A stretch of DNA of 64,000 nt from SHZI01 sp031395645. Its GTDB lineage: Bacteria; Pseudomonadota; Gammaproteobacteria; Steroidobacterales; GCA-2729495. The stretch lies in the NCBI GenBank assembly GCA_031395645.1, contig JANNJM010000036.1:1-64000 (forward strand), given 5' to 3'. The position numbers were made by a program, and so were the translations under genes. The notes under the pieces are model-generated. The model did no database searches, was not told the DNA's origin, and saw nothing but the letters and a program-made list of their open reading frames with translations. Shown here piece after piece: positions 32,676 through 41,539 of this stretch. Within the stretch, counting starts at the first letter, position 1. Every line of letters starts with the position of its first letter.

Positions 32676-35093
32676 TCAGTGCGCCCTGACACCCGTATCC
32701 GCGGGATCGACTGGCGTCTTTTTTGCGTCGTCCCCGGGCGTCGGCCGATCGATGGTCTTCGGGACTGGCATATTCTGGAGCGTCAACTGCAACACTTCGT
32801 CAATCCACCGCACCGGAACAATGTTGAGCTTGTCCTTGATGTTCTTCGGAATTTCCACGAGATCCTTTTCGTTATCCCGCGGAATCAAGACTGTCGCTAT
32901 GCCACCACGGTGGGCGGCCAGCAGTTTTTCCTTGAGCCCGCCAATGGGCAATACCTCGCCACGCAAGGTTATTTCTCCGGTCATGGCCACATCGCAACGC
33001 ACGGGAATGCCGGTGAGTGCCGATACCAGCGCGGTGCACATGCCAATGCCCGCGCTTGGACCATCCTTTGGTGTAGCGCCCTCAGGCATATGGATGTGCA
33101 CGTCGAGCTTCTGGTGGAAGTCCTCGTCGATACCAAGCACCGCGGCCCGACTGCGCACGACGGTGGTCGCTGCCTGAATCGACTCCCGCATCACTTCGCC
33201 GAGTTGACCGGTGTTGATAAGCTTGCCCTTGCCAGGCACCACGGCGGCCTCAATGGTCAGCAATTCTCCTCCCGCCTCTGTCCACGCGAGGCCCGTCACC
33301 TGCCCGACCTGATTGGCCTCCTCGGCACGGCCGTAACGGTAGCGGCGAACACCCAGATACTTGTCGAGACCCTTCGGTACGACCTGCGTCGCTTTCGTCT
33401 CGGGCTTGAGCAGATGCTGCTTGACGACCTTTCTGCAGATCTTGGCAATCTCCCGCTCCAGATTGCGGACACCGGACTCCCGGGTGTAATAGCGGATCAG
33501 ATCCCGGATCGCCGTATCCGAGATGGAGATCTCGCCGTTGCGGAGGCCGTTGGCCTTTACCTGTTTGGGCTTGAGGTAGTTCCGCGCGATGCTCAGTTTC
33601 TCATCCTCCGTGTAGCCGGGGATGCGAATGACCTCCATCCGATCGAGCAGCGGCGCCGGAATGTTCAGGGTATTGGCAGTACAGACGAACATGACCTCGG
33701 AAAGATCGAAATCTACTTCGAGATAGTGATCGTTGAAGCTCGAGTTCTGCTCTGGATCCAGAACTTCGAGGAGGGCCGAGGATGGGTCACCGCGAAAATC
33801 CGTGGACATCTTGTCCACTTCATCCAGGAGAAAGAGCGGATTGCGCACACCCGTCTTCGCCAGGTTTTGCACGATCTTGCCGGGCATTGACCCGATGTAG
33901 GTACGACGGTGCCCGCGAATTTCCGCCTCGTCACGGACGCCACCGAGGGACATCCGCACAAATTTCCGGTTGGTAGCACGTGCGATGCTTTGTCCGAGCG
34001 AGGTCTTGCCAACGCCCGGCGGTCCGACCAGGCACAAAATCGGCCCCTTAAGCTTTTTAACCCGCTGCTGGACGGCGAGATACTCGAGGATGCGTTCCTT
34101 GACCTTGTCCAGGCCAAAGTGATCCTTCTCAAGTACCGCCTCAGCCTCTATGAGCTCCTGGTTGACACGCGTACGTTTGCGCCACGGCGCCTTCAGCAGC
34201 CAGTCCACGTAGTTACGTACTACCGTGGCCTCAGCGGACATCGGCGACATCAGCTTGAGCTTGTTCAGCTCTGAAGTGGCCTTATCACGTGCTTCCTGCG
34301 GCATGCCCGCACGAGCGATGCGCTGTTCGAGCTCGGCAATTTCATTGGGGGCGTCCTCCATGTCCCCGAGCTCTTTCTGGATCGCCTTCATCTGTTCGTT
34401 CAGGTAGTACTCGCGCTGACTCTTCTCCATCTGCTGCTTGACACGGCCACGGATCCGCTTTTCGATCTGCAGCATGTCGATTTCGGTCTCGATCAGCGTC
34501 ATCACGTGCTCGATGCGCTCCCGAACCGTCTCGATCTCGAGCACCTTCTGCTTCTGCTCAAGCTTCAGGGCCATGTGAGCAGCAATGGTATCGGCCAGAC
34601 GCCCGGGCTGATCGATGCCAGCGAGAGAGGTCAGGATCTCCGGCGGCACTTTTCTGTTCAGCTTGACGTAGTTTTCGAACTGGGATATCAGCGAACGCTT
34701 GAGCACGTCGGCTTCTCTAGTGGTGACGTCCAGCTGGTCCTCGACGAGCGTGATGTCCGCGGAAAAGAACTCTGCTCCCCGCGTCTTCGTAAGGTTGGCA
34801 CGAGTGCCGCCCTCGACGAGCACCTTCACCGTGCCATCCGGCAATTTAAGGAGCTGGAGAATCGTGGCCAGCGTACCGACCCGATAGATATCCTCGAGTG
34901 AAGGCTCATCTACATCGGCCTGCTTCTGGGCCACGAGCAGAATCTGCTTCCCGGCCTGCATAGCCTCTTCCAGCGCCTGAATGGAACGCGCACGCCCCAC
35001 AAACAGCGGGATCACCATGTGCGGGTATACGACGACGTCCCGCAGGGGCAGGATGGGTATGTTTAGGCGGTGCTGCGGATCAGTGTCAGACAT
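32676..35093 (-). CDS. lon: ATP-dependent Lon protease
   Basis: AAA+ serine protease of 805 residues that degrades misfolded and regulatory proteins. It has the N-terminal LON domain (LPILPLRDVVVYPHMVIPLF), the helical region, the Walker A GPPGVGKTSLGQSIA and Walker B FLLDEVDKM, and a C-terminal protease domain with the Ser-Lys dyad (catalytic Ser in PKDGPSAGIGM). AGGAGG stands five bases before the ATG. Order clpP-clpX-lon-hupB is conserved. No clear heat-shock promoter was found in the 63-base gap to clpX. Confidence 0.98.
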   Translation of the reverse strand: MSDTDPQHRLNIPILPLRDVVVYPHMVIPLFVGRARSIQALEEAMQAGKQILLVAQKQADVDEPSLEDIYRVGTLATILQLLKLPDGTVKVLVEGGTRANLTKTRGAEFFSADITLVEDQLDVTTREADVLKRSLISQFENYVKLNRKVPPEILTSLAGIDQPGRLADTIAAHMALKLEQKQKVLEIETVRERIEHVMTLIETEIDMLQIEKRIRGRVKQQMEKSQREYYLNEQMKAIQKELGDMEDAPNEIAELEQRIARAGMPQEARDKATSELNKLKLMSPMSAEATVVRNYVDWLLKAPWRKRTRVNQELIEAEAVLEKDHFGLDKVKERILEYLAVQQRVKKLKGPILCLVGPPGVGKTSLGQSIARATNRKFVRMSLGGVRDEAEIRGHRRTYIGSMPGKIVQNLAKTGVRNPLFLLDEVDKMSTDFRGDPSSALLEVLDPEQNSSFNDHYLEVDFDLSEVMFVCTANTLNIPAPLLDRMEVIRIPGYTEDEKLSIARNYLKPKQVKANGLRNGEISISDTAIRDLIRYYTRESGVRNLEREIAKICRKVVKQHLLKPETKATQVVPKGLDKYLGVRRYRYGRAEEANQVGQVTGLAWTEAGGELLTIEAAVVPGKGKLINTGQLGEVMRESIQAATTVVRSRAAVLGIDEDFHQKLDVHIHMPEGATPKDGPSAGIGMCTALVSALTGIPVRCDVAMTGEITLRGEVLPIGGLKEKLLAAHRGGIATVLIPRDNEKDLVEIPKNIKDKLNIVPVRWIDEVLQLTLQNMPVPKTIDRPTPGDDAKKTPVDPADTGVRAH

Positions 35094-35156
35094 TCATCCC
35101 TCCTGGGAATCAGAGTACCGCAGTCCTGATATCGATAATCAAGGATCCCGGACAGT

Positions 35157-36473
35157 CTAGTTGCTGCCGGAGCCAGCCGCCCGCCGTTCTTCCTGAACCG
35201 CCCGAAGCGGTGTGGTTTCTTCCGACTCATAGATGATGTAGGGCCGCGTCTCGCCGGTGACGACAGCCTCGTCCACGACCACCTTGCGGGCGTTACGCAG
35301 GGACGGCAACTCGTACATCGTATCCAGCAGAATATTCTCCAGAATCGTCCGCAGGCCACGGGCCCCGGTCTTTCGCTGCATGGCGCGCAACGCGATCGCA
35401 CGCAAGGCGTCCTCCCGAAATTCAAGTTCCGCGCCCTCCATCTCAAACAGGCGACGGTATTGCTTGGTAAGGGCATTCTTGGGCTCTACAAGGATGCTGA
35501 TCAGCGCGGCTTCATCGAGTTCGTCCAGCGTCGCCACGACTGGTAACCGTCCCACAAACTCCGGAATCAGGCCGTAGCGAATCAGGTCTTCCGGCTCGAC
35601 ATCTGTCAGCAATTCGCCTATCGGCGAATCCTCCGAACTGCGCACATCAGCGACGAAGCCGATGCCACTCTTTTGCGAGCGCTTCTGAATAATCTTCTCG
35701 AGGCCCGCGAAAGCACCACCGACAATGAACAGTATGTGGCGCGTATCCACCTGCAGAAACTCCTGCTGGGGATGCTTGCGCCCGCCCTGCGGCGGCACGG
35801 AGGCAACGGTGCCTTCGATCAGCTTCAGCAGAGCCTGCTGCACCCCTTCGCCGGATACATCCCGGGTAATGGAGGGGTTGTCCGACTTCCGCGAGATCTT
35901 GTCGATCTCGTCGATATAGACGATCCCCGTCTGTGCCTTCTCAACGTCGTAATCACACTTCTGCAGCAGCTTCTGAATGATGTTCTCGACATCCTCGCCG
36001 ACGTACCCGGCTTCTGTCAGCGTGGTGGCGTCGGCAATCGTGAACGGGACATTGAGCAACCGGGCAAGGGTTTCGGCAAGGAGCGTCTTGCCGCAACCCG
36101 TCGGACCGATCATCAGAATGTTGCTCTTTGAGAGCTCGATGTCGCTCTTGGCGCCATCCGTAGACCGATTTTCCAGCCGCTTGTAGTGGTTGTAGACCGC
36201 CACCGCCAGGATCTTCTTGGCGCGCTCCTGACCAATCACGTACTCGTCGAGAACGCCTTTGATCTCCTGGGGCTTTGGCAACTTAGTACTGGGGCGATCC
36301 TGCCGGTCTTCCAGCTCCTCGCGGATGATGTCGTTGCAGAGCTCGACGCACTCGTCGCAGATGAACACCGATGGACCCGCGATGAGCTTGCGGACCTCGT
36401 GCTGGCTTTTGCCGCAAAACGAGCAGTAGAGCAGCTTGCCGTCGTCGCCTCGTCCGCGGGTTTCGTCCACCAT
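35157..36473 (-). CDS. clpX: ClpX unfoldase
   Basis: ATP-dependent specificity subunit of ClpXP (438 residues). The N-terminal zinc-binding domain has two CxxC pairs (CSFCGK and CDEC) followed by the AAA+ module with Walker A GPTGCGKTLLAETLA, Walker B VYIDEIDKI and the pore loop GYVGEDV. The motif IGF-type loop residues that dock ClpP lie in KRSQKSGIGF. Located between clpP and lon. The last ten residues are variable. Confidence 0.98.
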   Translation of the reverse strand: MVDETRGRGDDGKLLYCSFCGKSQHEVRKLIAGPSVFICDECVELCNDIIREELEDRQDRPSTKLPKPQEIKGVLDEYVIGQERAKKILAVAVYNHYKRLENRSTDGAKSDIELSKSNILMIGPTGCGKTLLAETLARLLNVPFTIADATTLTEAGYVGEDVENIIQKLLQKCDYDVEKAQTGIVYIDEIDKISRKSDNPSITRDVSGEGVQQALLKLIEGTVASVPPQGGRKHPQQEFLQVDTRHILFIVGGAFAGLEKIIQKRSQKSGIGFVADVRSSEDSPIGELLTDVEPEDLIRYGLIPEFVGRLPVVATLDELDEAALISILVEPKNALTKQYRRLFEMEGAELEFREDALRAIALRAMQRKTGARGLRTILENILLDTMYELPSLRNARKVVVDEAVVTGETRPYIIYESEETTPLRAVQEERRAAGSGSN

Positions 36474-36634
36474 GGCTGCCGTTTTCTCCTGCCGTGAAGC
36501 CCGTCACGGGAGCTTCACCTAACATATAGCACGCGTTCATCGGGACGTGCAAAATCCCTGTTCCGAGACCGCGAGCAGTTCACATCACGCGGCGATTCTC
36601 TTGCTCAAGTTGGCAATTTTGCCACTCAGTTTTG

Positions 36635-37258
36635 CTAGGCGGTTTTGCGGGTCTCTCCGCGGCGCTCCAGCACGCCATCGATCAGGCCGTATTCGACGCC
36701 TTCCGCACCGCTCATGAATCGGTCCCGGTCGGTGTCGCGCTCTACCCGCTCTATAGGCTGGCTCGTGTGTTTGGCCAGGATCCGGTTAAGGCGTTCCCTG
36801 GTCTGCAGAATTTCCTTCGCGTGGATATCGATATCCGATGCCTGGCCCTGAAAGCCGCCCAGGGGCTGGTGAATCATGATGCGGGAGTGCGGCAGACAAA
36901 AACGCTTGCCCTTGGCCCCGCCCGTCAGCAGCAGCGCTCCCATGCTGGCTGCCTGGCCGACGCAGATCGTGCTCACGTCGGGCTTGATGAACTGCATCGT
37001 GTCGTAGATCGAGAGGCCGGAAGTGACTACACCGCCCGGCGAATTGATGTACAGGTGGATGTCCTTGTCCGGGTTCTCCGACTCAAGGAACAGCAGCTGG
37101 GCAACCACCAGATTAGCCATGTGATCCTCAACCGGACCGACAATGAAGATCACCCGCTCCTTGAGCAGCCTGGAGTAGATGTCGTAGGCCCGCTCGCCGC
37201 GAGCGGTCTGCTCGATGACCATCGGTACCAGACCGAGCGCCGTAGTTTCCATAGCCAT
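36635..37258 (-). CDS. clpP: ClpP protease subunit
   Basis: Self-compartmentalising serine protease (207 residues). The catalytic Ser is in VGQAASMGALLL and the His in SRIMIHQPLGGFQGQA; LYINSPGGVVTSGL lines the channel. The start MAMETTALGLVPMVIEQTARG at 37258 matches the family's short propeptide region. It lies 31 bases after tig and 161 bases before clpX; that gap holds a short palindrome (36611-36624) and no gene. Confidence 0.98.
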   Translation of the reverse strand: MAMETTALGLVPMVIEQTARGERAYDIYSRLLKERVIFIVGPVEDHMANLVVAQLLFLESENPDKDIHLYINSPGGVVTSGLSIYDTMQFIKPDVSTICVGQAASMGALLLTGGAKGKRFCLPHSRIMIHQPLGGFQGQASDIDIHAKEILQTRERLNRILAKHTSQPIERVERDTDRDRFMSGAEGVEYGLIDGVLERRGETRKTA

Positions 37259-37289
37259 GTTTACCGTCCCTGTGGGATTAAATGCGTCG

Positions 37290-38594
37290 CTAGCCCGCGA
37301 CCAGTGCGCGAAAGGTCGTGGGCTTCGGAGTAATCGCGGCACGTGCGGCCAGCCACTCGACGACCTGCTCTTCGAGCACGGCGTTTTCGACCTGAGTCAG
37401 TAGCTGTGCCGTCTGGTAATACAACTTGCGGATCTCGTCAGGCTTCTCGTAGCTGCTGGACAACTGCTCAATTCGCTCGCGGACCTTCTCCCGGTCGACC
37501 ACCAGTTCCTTCTCACGAATCAGGGCACCAATCAGCAAGCCAAGCCGCACACGGCGTTCTGCAGTCTGGCGAAAAGACTCCAGCGCGGGAGCAGCTGCGA
37601 CGTCTGTGATGCCGAGATTGCGCATCGAGTCCGCCTGCAGGGACGTGGCTTCCTGCTCCACCAGGACGGTCGGAATATCGATCGGGTTTGCCTGCAGCAA
37701 CTGCTCGAGCAGTTGGCGTTTGACGTCCGCCTTGGCCCGGGCCGCAAATTCGTCAGCCATGTTGTTGCGAAGATCCTGGACGAAATCATCCTTCGTCCCG
37801 CTCGCAACCCCAAAGCTCTTTATAAATTCCTCATCCAGATCCGGAAGGTGCTCCACGGCAACTTCTGCAACCTGAATACTGAAATCAGCAGACTGGCCAG
37901 CCAGTGTTGCATTAGGGTAGTCAGTGGGAAACCGCACCGTGATCTCGCGGTTTTCGCCGGACGTCACGCCGACCAGCTGCTTCTCGAAGCCTTCGATCAT
38001 CCGGCCTGCGCCGAGCACAATGGTGACCTTCTCGCCGGTACCACCCTCCATCGGGCCGCCGTTGAGACGCCCCTGGAAATCGACAACGACGCGATCCCCT
38101 GTGCGGGCCTCGCGATCCGTTGCATGCCAGTGACTACGCTGGCGCCGCAGATTTTCGGCTATGAAATCGATGTCAGCATCATCGAATGCCGGATCGGGCC
38201 GGTTGGCAACCACGGTCTCGATACCCTGCACCGTAAACTCAGGGAAGACTTCGAAGCTAGCCGTGTAGGCGAAGTCACCACCGGGGGTACCGGCATCCGC
38301 CGCCGCATCAATCAGCGGGTCACCAACCGGGCGGAGCTGCTGGCCACTGATGGCTTCGTTGTAGGTGGACTGCACGACATCCTGGAGGACTTCGCGGCGC
38401 ACCTGGTCTCCGAAGCGCTGCCGGATGACCTTTTCGGGAACCTTGCCAGGCCGATAGCCCTTGATGTTGGCGGTCCGGCTGACGGAACGCAGGCGGCTTT
38501 CCACCTCATGCTCGATGCGTTGCGCCGGCACGCGCACCTGCAGGCGCCGTTCCAGGCCCTGACCGGTCTCCAGGGAAACCTGCAAATTCTCCAT
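37290..38594 (-). CDS. tig: Trigger factor
   Basis: Ribosome-bound chaperone and prolyl isomerase (434 residues). It has the N-terminal ribosome-binding domain with the signature region GYRPGKVPEKVIRQRFG, the FKBP-like domain (about 155-240, GDRVVVDFQGRLNG) and a C-terminal helical substrate domain. The ATG at 38594 (MENLQVSLE) has AGGAG 12 bases upstream and fits the family N-terminus; an ATG 30 bases earlier has no ribosome binding site. It follows tRNA-Leu by about 45 bases and may share its promoter. Confidence 0.96.
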   Translation of the reverse strand: MENLQVSLETGQGLERRLQVRVPAQRIEHEVESRLRSVSRTANIKGYRPGKVPEKVIRQRFGDQVRREVLQDVVQSTYNEAISGQQLRPVGDPLIDAAADAGTPGGDFAYTASFEVFPEFTVQGIETVVANRPDPAFDDADIDFIAENLRRQRSHWHATDREARTGDRVVVDFQGRLNGGPMEGGTGEKVTIVLGAGRMIEGFEKQLVGVTSGENREITVRFPTDYPNATLAGQSADFSIQVAEVAVEHLPDLDEEFIKSFGVASGTKDDFVQDLRNNMADEFAARAKADVKRQLLEQLLQANPIDIPTVLVEQEATSLQADSMRNLGITDVAAAPALESFRQTAERRVRLGLLIGALIREKELVVDREKVRERIEQLSSSYEKPDEIRKLYYQTAQLLTQVENAVLEEQVVEWLAARAAITPKPTTFRALVAG

Positions 38595-38639
38595 CGCTGA
38601 CTCGAACTCCTGACTGGTCTGCATCTGTTACGAAAGGCC

Positions 38640-38724
38640 TGGTGCGAAAGGAGAGACTCGAACTCTCACGGGTTACCCCACAGGAACCTAAATCCTGCGC
38701 GTCTACCAGTTCCGCCACATTCGC
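38640..38724 (-). tRNA. tRNA-Leu (TAG)
   Basis: An 85-base class II tRNA with anticodon loop TTTAGGT (anticodon TAG), long variable arm (TGTGGGGTAACCCG), GAGTTCGAGTCTC T-arm and encoded CCA. The acceptor stem GCGAATG/CTTTCGC contains a U-U mismatch at the sixth pair. It lies upstream of tig. Confidence 0.94.
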
Positions 38725-39062
38725 GTGTGGGGTCTCAAAGCGGCTTTTCGCCGGTCATTATACCGAACGACCTTGTGCTCACCTGACCCGAACGGCTCCA
38801 AATCACAACACTCTTCAAAGGGCCCGATGCTGCTGCCGTGCACGCGTGCTCAGGGCGTGGGCCTACAAAGACGCGCATTGGACACCTTCATAAAATCATA
38901 TATTACAGAAGTTTACGAGTCATTTACGAACTTGTTTATCTGGCTGGTGGCCGACTATTGCCAACGGTTGCGCACTAGTGCGTCACAGTCTCCAAGGCGG
39001 GTTTTCTGGTGCCGGCTGCGCGGCAGGAGTCAGGCCCCGGCGTTCCGCTTAAGTCCGCCCGT
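38725..39062. other. Intergenic region between tRNA-Leu and the CHRD protein
   Basis: These 338 bases hold the tRNA-Leu/tig promoter at one end. About 38885-38945 is strikingly AT-rich compared with the surroundings. A plus-strand open frame crosses the region into the antisense of the CHRD gene; it has no ribosome binding site or recognisable domain and I do not call it. Confidence 0.6.
38757..38762 (-). promoter_or_regulatory. -10 element of tRNA-Leu/tig promoter
   Basis: A perfect TATAAT on the minus strand, 33 bases before the tRNA-Leu 5' end, followed by a GC-rich discriminator (GACCGGCG) of the sort found at stringently controlled stable RNA promoters. The -35 is not consensus. Confidence 0.55.
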
Positions 39063-39070
39063 TTACGGGC
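39057..39070 (-). other. Palindrome spanning the CHRD gene stop codon
   Basis: GCCCGT-AA-ACGGGC is a perfect six-base inverted repeat with the TAA stop codon spanning its loop. No T-run follows on the minus strand, so termination is uncertain. Confidence 0.4.
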
Positions 39071-39896
39071 ACGGGATGGTCCCCGCGCAGCTCAGCCCCG
39101 ACGGCCCCGGCGGAGTGCCGAGCCTGGCGCGCAGGAGGCCGAAGTCGGCCGTCGTCACCGTGCCGCTGCCGTTCATGTCAGCGGCGGCAGCTACCGGGCT
39201 GAAGGAGGCGGGCTGGCCCAGTACGGAGCGCAGCAGTCCGAAGTCGGCGGTCGTCACCGTGCCGCTGTTGTTCACGTCCGCATCGCAGATGTTGCCGTAA
39301 CCGTCACTATCGGCATCGAGTTGATTGGTATTGCTCACCACAGTGCAATTGTCGTTTTGGTCCCCGATGCTGTCGCCATCAGTGTCCACAGGCACGACAG
39401 TCACAAAGGTGCGGATCTCGCCGCCACCAAAGGTGGAGCTGTGAATGTTGAAGTAGGCGGTCTGGGTCGTCAGCGCGTTGATCAGGGCCAACTCGGCGCC
39501 GGCGGCGGTGCCGCCGTTGGCAGTAACAAAGCTGGCGCTGTAGTTACTGGTCAGCGCAAGGTCGATAGTCTGAAGGTAGGAACCGGACTGAACGCCCAGC
39601 GGAAAGCCCGGCAAGATTCCGCCGGTGGCCAGCGCCACACCGGCCGTGCCGGTGCCAGGCGTCGGGGTGCAGCAGTGAATGTGAGCTGTGCTGGTGGTGC
39701 CCGACAGCCCGGAAAAAGTGGCGTTAATGGCTAGCGTGTGGCCGGCGTCGTCGTACTGCAGGATCAAGGTGCCAGTGCCAGTGCGCCCGCCCCCGCCTTC
39801 GGGCACGAAAGTCCCGGAGTAAACGATAATCGCGGCCTGCGCCGGAGGGGCTGCCAACAGGACTGCGGCAGCGGCCAGGGCTAAGTGGATGTGCAT
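39063..39896 (-). CDS. Secreted CHRD-domain protein with calcium-binding dockerin-like repeats
   Basis: A 277-residue exported protein. The signal peptide is MHIHLALAAAAVLLAAPPAQA. Residues about 25-150 form a CHRD domain (GTLILQYDDAGHTLAINATF, AHIHCCTP and YFNIHSSTFGGGEIR). Next is a thrombospondin-type-3-like calcium stretch (DTDGDSIGDQNDNC, LDADSDGYGNICD) and two dockerin-type-I-like repeats (DVNNSGTVTTADFGLLRSVLG and DMNGSGTVTTADFGLLRARLG). GAGGA lies eight bases before the ATG. No membrane anchor or sorting tail is seen, so release outside the cell is likely. The function is not known. Confidence 0.85.
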   Translation of the reverse strand: MHIHLALAAAAVLLAAPPAQAAIIVYSGTFVPEGGGGRTGTGTLILQYDDAGHTLAINATFSGLSGTTSTAHIHCCTPTPGTGTAGVALATGGILPGFPLGVQSGSYLQTIDLALTSNYSASFVTANGGTAAGAELALINALTTQTAYFNIHSSTFGGGEIRTFVTVVPVDTDGDSIGDQNDNCTVVSNTNQLDADSDGYGNICDADVNNSGTVTTADFGLLRSVLGQPASFSPVAAAADMNGSGTVTTADFGLLRARLGTPPGPSGLSCAGTIPCP

Positions 39897-40090
39897 GGGT
39901 TTTGTCCTCGTTGAAGTGGCGGCAGGCCCACAGGCGGAGCGGCTCGAGCATAGGATAGTTAAAGCCCTCGCGGCAACCCGTGGCGAGCGGACGGGATCGA
40001 CAGGTCGCCGATGCCAGGGAGCCAAGCGCGTCAGGCGCTGAAGCTTCCACCTGGCATTGGCTCGGAGATCACGTAAATCTCGAACTTAAA

Positions 40091-40166
40091 TGGTGGGCCG
40101 TGTAAGACTTGAACTTACAACCAATGGATTAAGAGTCCACTGCTCTACCAGTTGAGCTAACGGCCC
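40091..40166 (-). tRNA. tRNA-Lys (CTT)
   Basis: A 76-base cloverleaf with GGGCCGT/ACGGCCC acceptor, anticodon loop CTCTTAA (anticodon CTT), AAGTTCAAGTCTT T-arm and encoded CCA. It is the last tRNA of the minus-strand cluster, separated from tRNA-His by a REP element. Confidence 0.97.
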
Positions 40167-40181
40167 GTCTCTTCGCAAGGT

Positions 40182-40204
40182 TCGCGCCTGAAGGCGCTCC
40201 TACA
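40182..40204 (-). repeat. REP element copy within the tRNA cluster
   Basis: Identical over 23 bases to the copy at 6106-6128: TGTAGGAG head, GCGCCT-TC-AGGCGC hairpin and GA on the minus strand. It sits in the 55-base spacer between tRNA-His and tRNA-Lys. Confidence 0.85.
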
Positions 40205-40221
40205 GCGTCGGCACTTAAAGT

Positions 40222-40298
40222 TGGGGTGGACGATGGGGCTTGAACCCACGACCACCGGAATCACAATCCGGTGCTCTACCAACTGAGCTACGCCCACC
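40222..40298 (-). tRNA. tRNA-His (GTG)
   Basis: Cloverleaf with anticodon loop TTGTGAT (anticodon GTG) between CCGGA and TCCGG. It shows the tRNA-His hallmark extra G at position -1 opposite discriminator C73, followed by encoded CCA. Confidence 0.97.
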
Positions 40299-40316
40299 AT
40301 TTACCAATCTCAATTA

Positions 40317-40393
40317 TGGCGCGCCTGGCAGGACTCGAACCTGCAGCCCCCGGCTTAGAAGGCCGGTGCTCTGTCCGGTTGAGCTACAGGCGC
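40317..40393 (-). tRNA. tRNA-Arg (TCT)
   Basis: A 77-base cloverleaf with GCGCCTG/CAGGCGC acceptor, anticodon loop CTTCTAA (anticodon TCT), CAGGTTCGAGTCCTG T-arm and encoded CCA. Confidence 0.97.
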
Positions 40394-40413
40394 TCCGCTT
40401 CCGAAGGACCGGG

Positions 40414-40490
40414 TGGTCGGGGCAGACGGATTCGAACCGCCGACCCTCTGCTCCCAAAGCAGATGCGCTACCAGACTGCGCCATGCCCCG
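40414..40490 (-). tRNA. tRNA-Pro (TGG)
   Basis: A 77-base cloverleaf with CGGGGCA/TGCCCCG acceptor, anticodon loop TTTGGGA (anticodon TGG), GCGGTTCGAATCCGT T-arm and encoded CCA. It is the first gene of the cluster. Confidence 0.97.
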
Positions 40491-40509
40491 AACTTAACCC
40501 GGCACCTCC

Positions 40510-40515
40510 ATTATA
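40510..40515 (-). promoter_or_regulatory. -10 element of the tRNA cluster promoter
   Basis: A perfect TATAAT on the minus strand 20 bases before tRNA-Pro. The expected -35 position is not a good match. Its location fits a promoter for the Pro-Arg-His-Lys transcript. Confidence 0.5.
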
Positions 40516-40616
40516 GCGATCTTTAGGGGTGCGCCGGACCATCTATCGGGCCCGCGATCATAGGGACGATAGCGGACAGCGTCAATTTGCGACCCCGTGC
40601 TAAGGTGTCGGCCGCC

Positions 40617-41504
40617 ATGACCGCCCGCCTGATTGACGGCAAAGCCATCGCCAGTGAGCGGCGCAGCGCCCTGCGCGAGCGTATCTCCAGACGACTCCAG
40701 GACGGACTCAGGCCACCCGGCCTGGCCGTGATTCTGGTCGGGGATGACCCGGCCTCAGGTATCTACGTGCGCAACAAGCGCAATGCCTGCAACGAGGTGG
40801 GCATCATGTCGCGTGACTACGACCTGCCTCTTTCGACCACGGAGGGGGAAATTCTGGCGTTGATCGGGCAGCTGAATGCGGACCCGGAGATTGACGGGAT
40901 ACTGGTGCAGTTGCCCCTGCCGGGGCACGTCAGCGAAGTCGCCGTGATCGAATGCATCGAACCCATCAAGGACGTGGACGGCTTTCACCCCTACACGATC
41001 GGGCGACTCAGTCAGCGTATCCCGGTGCTGCGCCCCGCCACGCCCTATGGCGTGATGACGCTCCTCCGCCACATCGGTGTCCCCGTGAAGGGCCAGCACG
41101 CGGTGGTCGTTGGCGCCTCCAATCACGTGGGGCGGCCTCTGGCCCTGGAATTGCTGCTGGCAGGGGCCACCATTACGGTCTGCCACCGGTTCACCCGGGA
41201 CCTGGCACACCATGTCGGCGAGGCCGATATCCTGGCGGTCGCTGTTGGCAAAGCTGGTCTTATTCCCGGAGCCTGGATCAAGCCAGGCGCCGTCGTGCTC
41301 GACATCGGTATCAGCAGGCTGGCCAATGGCAAGCTTGCCGGCGACGTGGTGTTCGAGGAGGCCCGACTCCGGGCTGGCTGGATTACACCGGTGCCGGGTG
41401 GCGTCGGACCAATGACCATTGCGATGCTGCTGGAGAACACGCTGACAGCAGCCATCTCGGGACCCGCGCTGCTGCAGGCGCGGGAGATGACCCCAACCAG
41501 CTAG
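40617..41504 (+). CDS. folD: Methylenetetrahydrofolate dehydrogenase/cyclohydrolase
   Basis: Bifunctional one-carbon enzyme (295 residues). It has ILVGDDPASGIYVRNKRNAC with the active-site Tyr-x3-Lys, GILVQLPLPGHV, PIKDVDGFHP, the NADP site VVVGASNHVGRPLALELLLAG and the C-terminal TPVPGGVGPMTIAMLLENT. The ATG at 40617 gives the family's usual N-terminus; an upstream frame extension lacks support. The first of three plus-strand genes, and close to a tRNA cluster as in Pseudomonas. One difference is Asn-His in the usual S-x-I-V-G-x-P motif. Confidence 0.95.
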   Translation: MTARLIDGKAIASERRSALRERISRRLQDGLRPPGLAVILVGDDPASGIYVRNKRNACNEVGIMSRDYDLPLSTTEGEILALIGQLNADPEIDGILVQLPLPGHVSEVAVIECIEPIKDVDGFHPYTIGRLSQRIPVLRPATPYGVMTLLRHIGVPVKGQHAVVVGASNHVGRPLALELLLAGATITVCHRFTRDLAHHVGEADILAVAVGKAGLIPGAWIKPGAVVLDIGISRLANGKLAGDVVFEEARLRAGWITPVPGGVGPMTIAMLLENTLTAAISGPALLQAREMTPTS

Positions 41505-41539
41505 TTGCGCGCACTCCCTTTTGGATTGGAACCTGAACG

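Noticed and set aside
32643..33890. Plus-strand open frame of 415 codons
   Set aside because: Antisense to lon; lon carries intact Walker and protease motifs over the same bases.
36611..36624. Palindrome TGGCAAAATTGCCA between clpP and clpX
   Set aside because: A short symmetric site without a T-run; not enough to call a terminator or operator.
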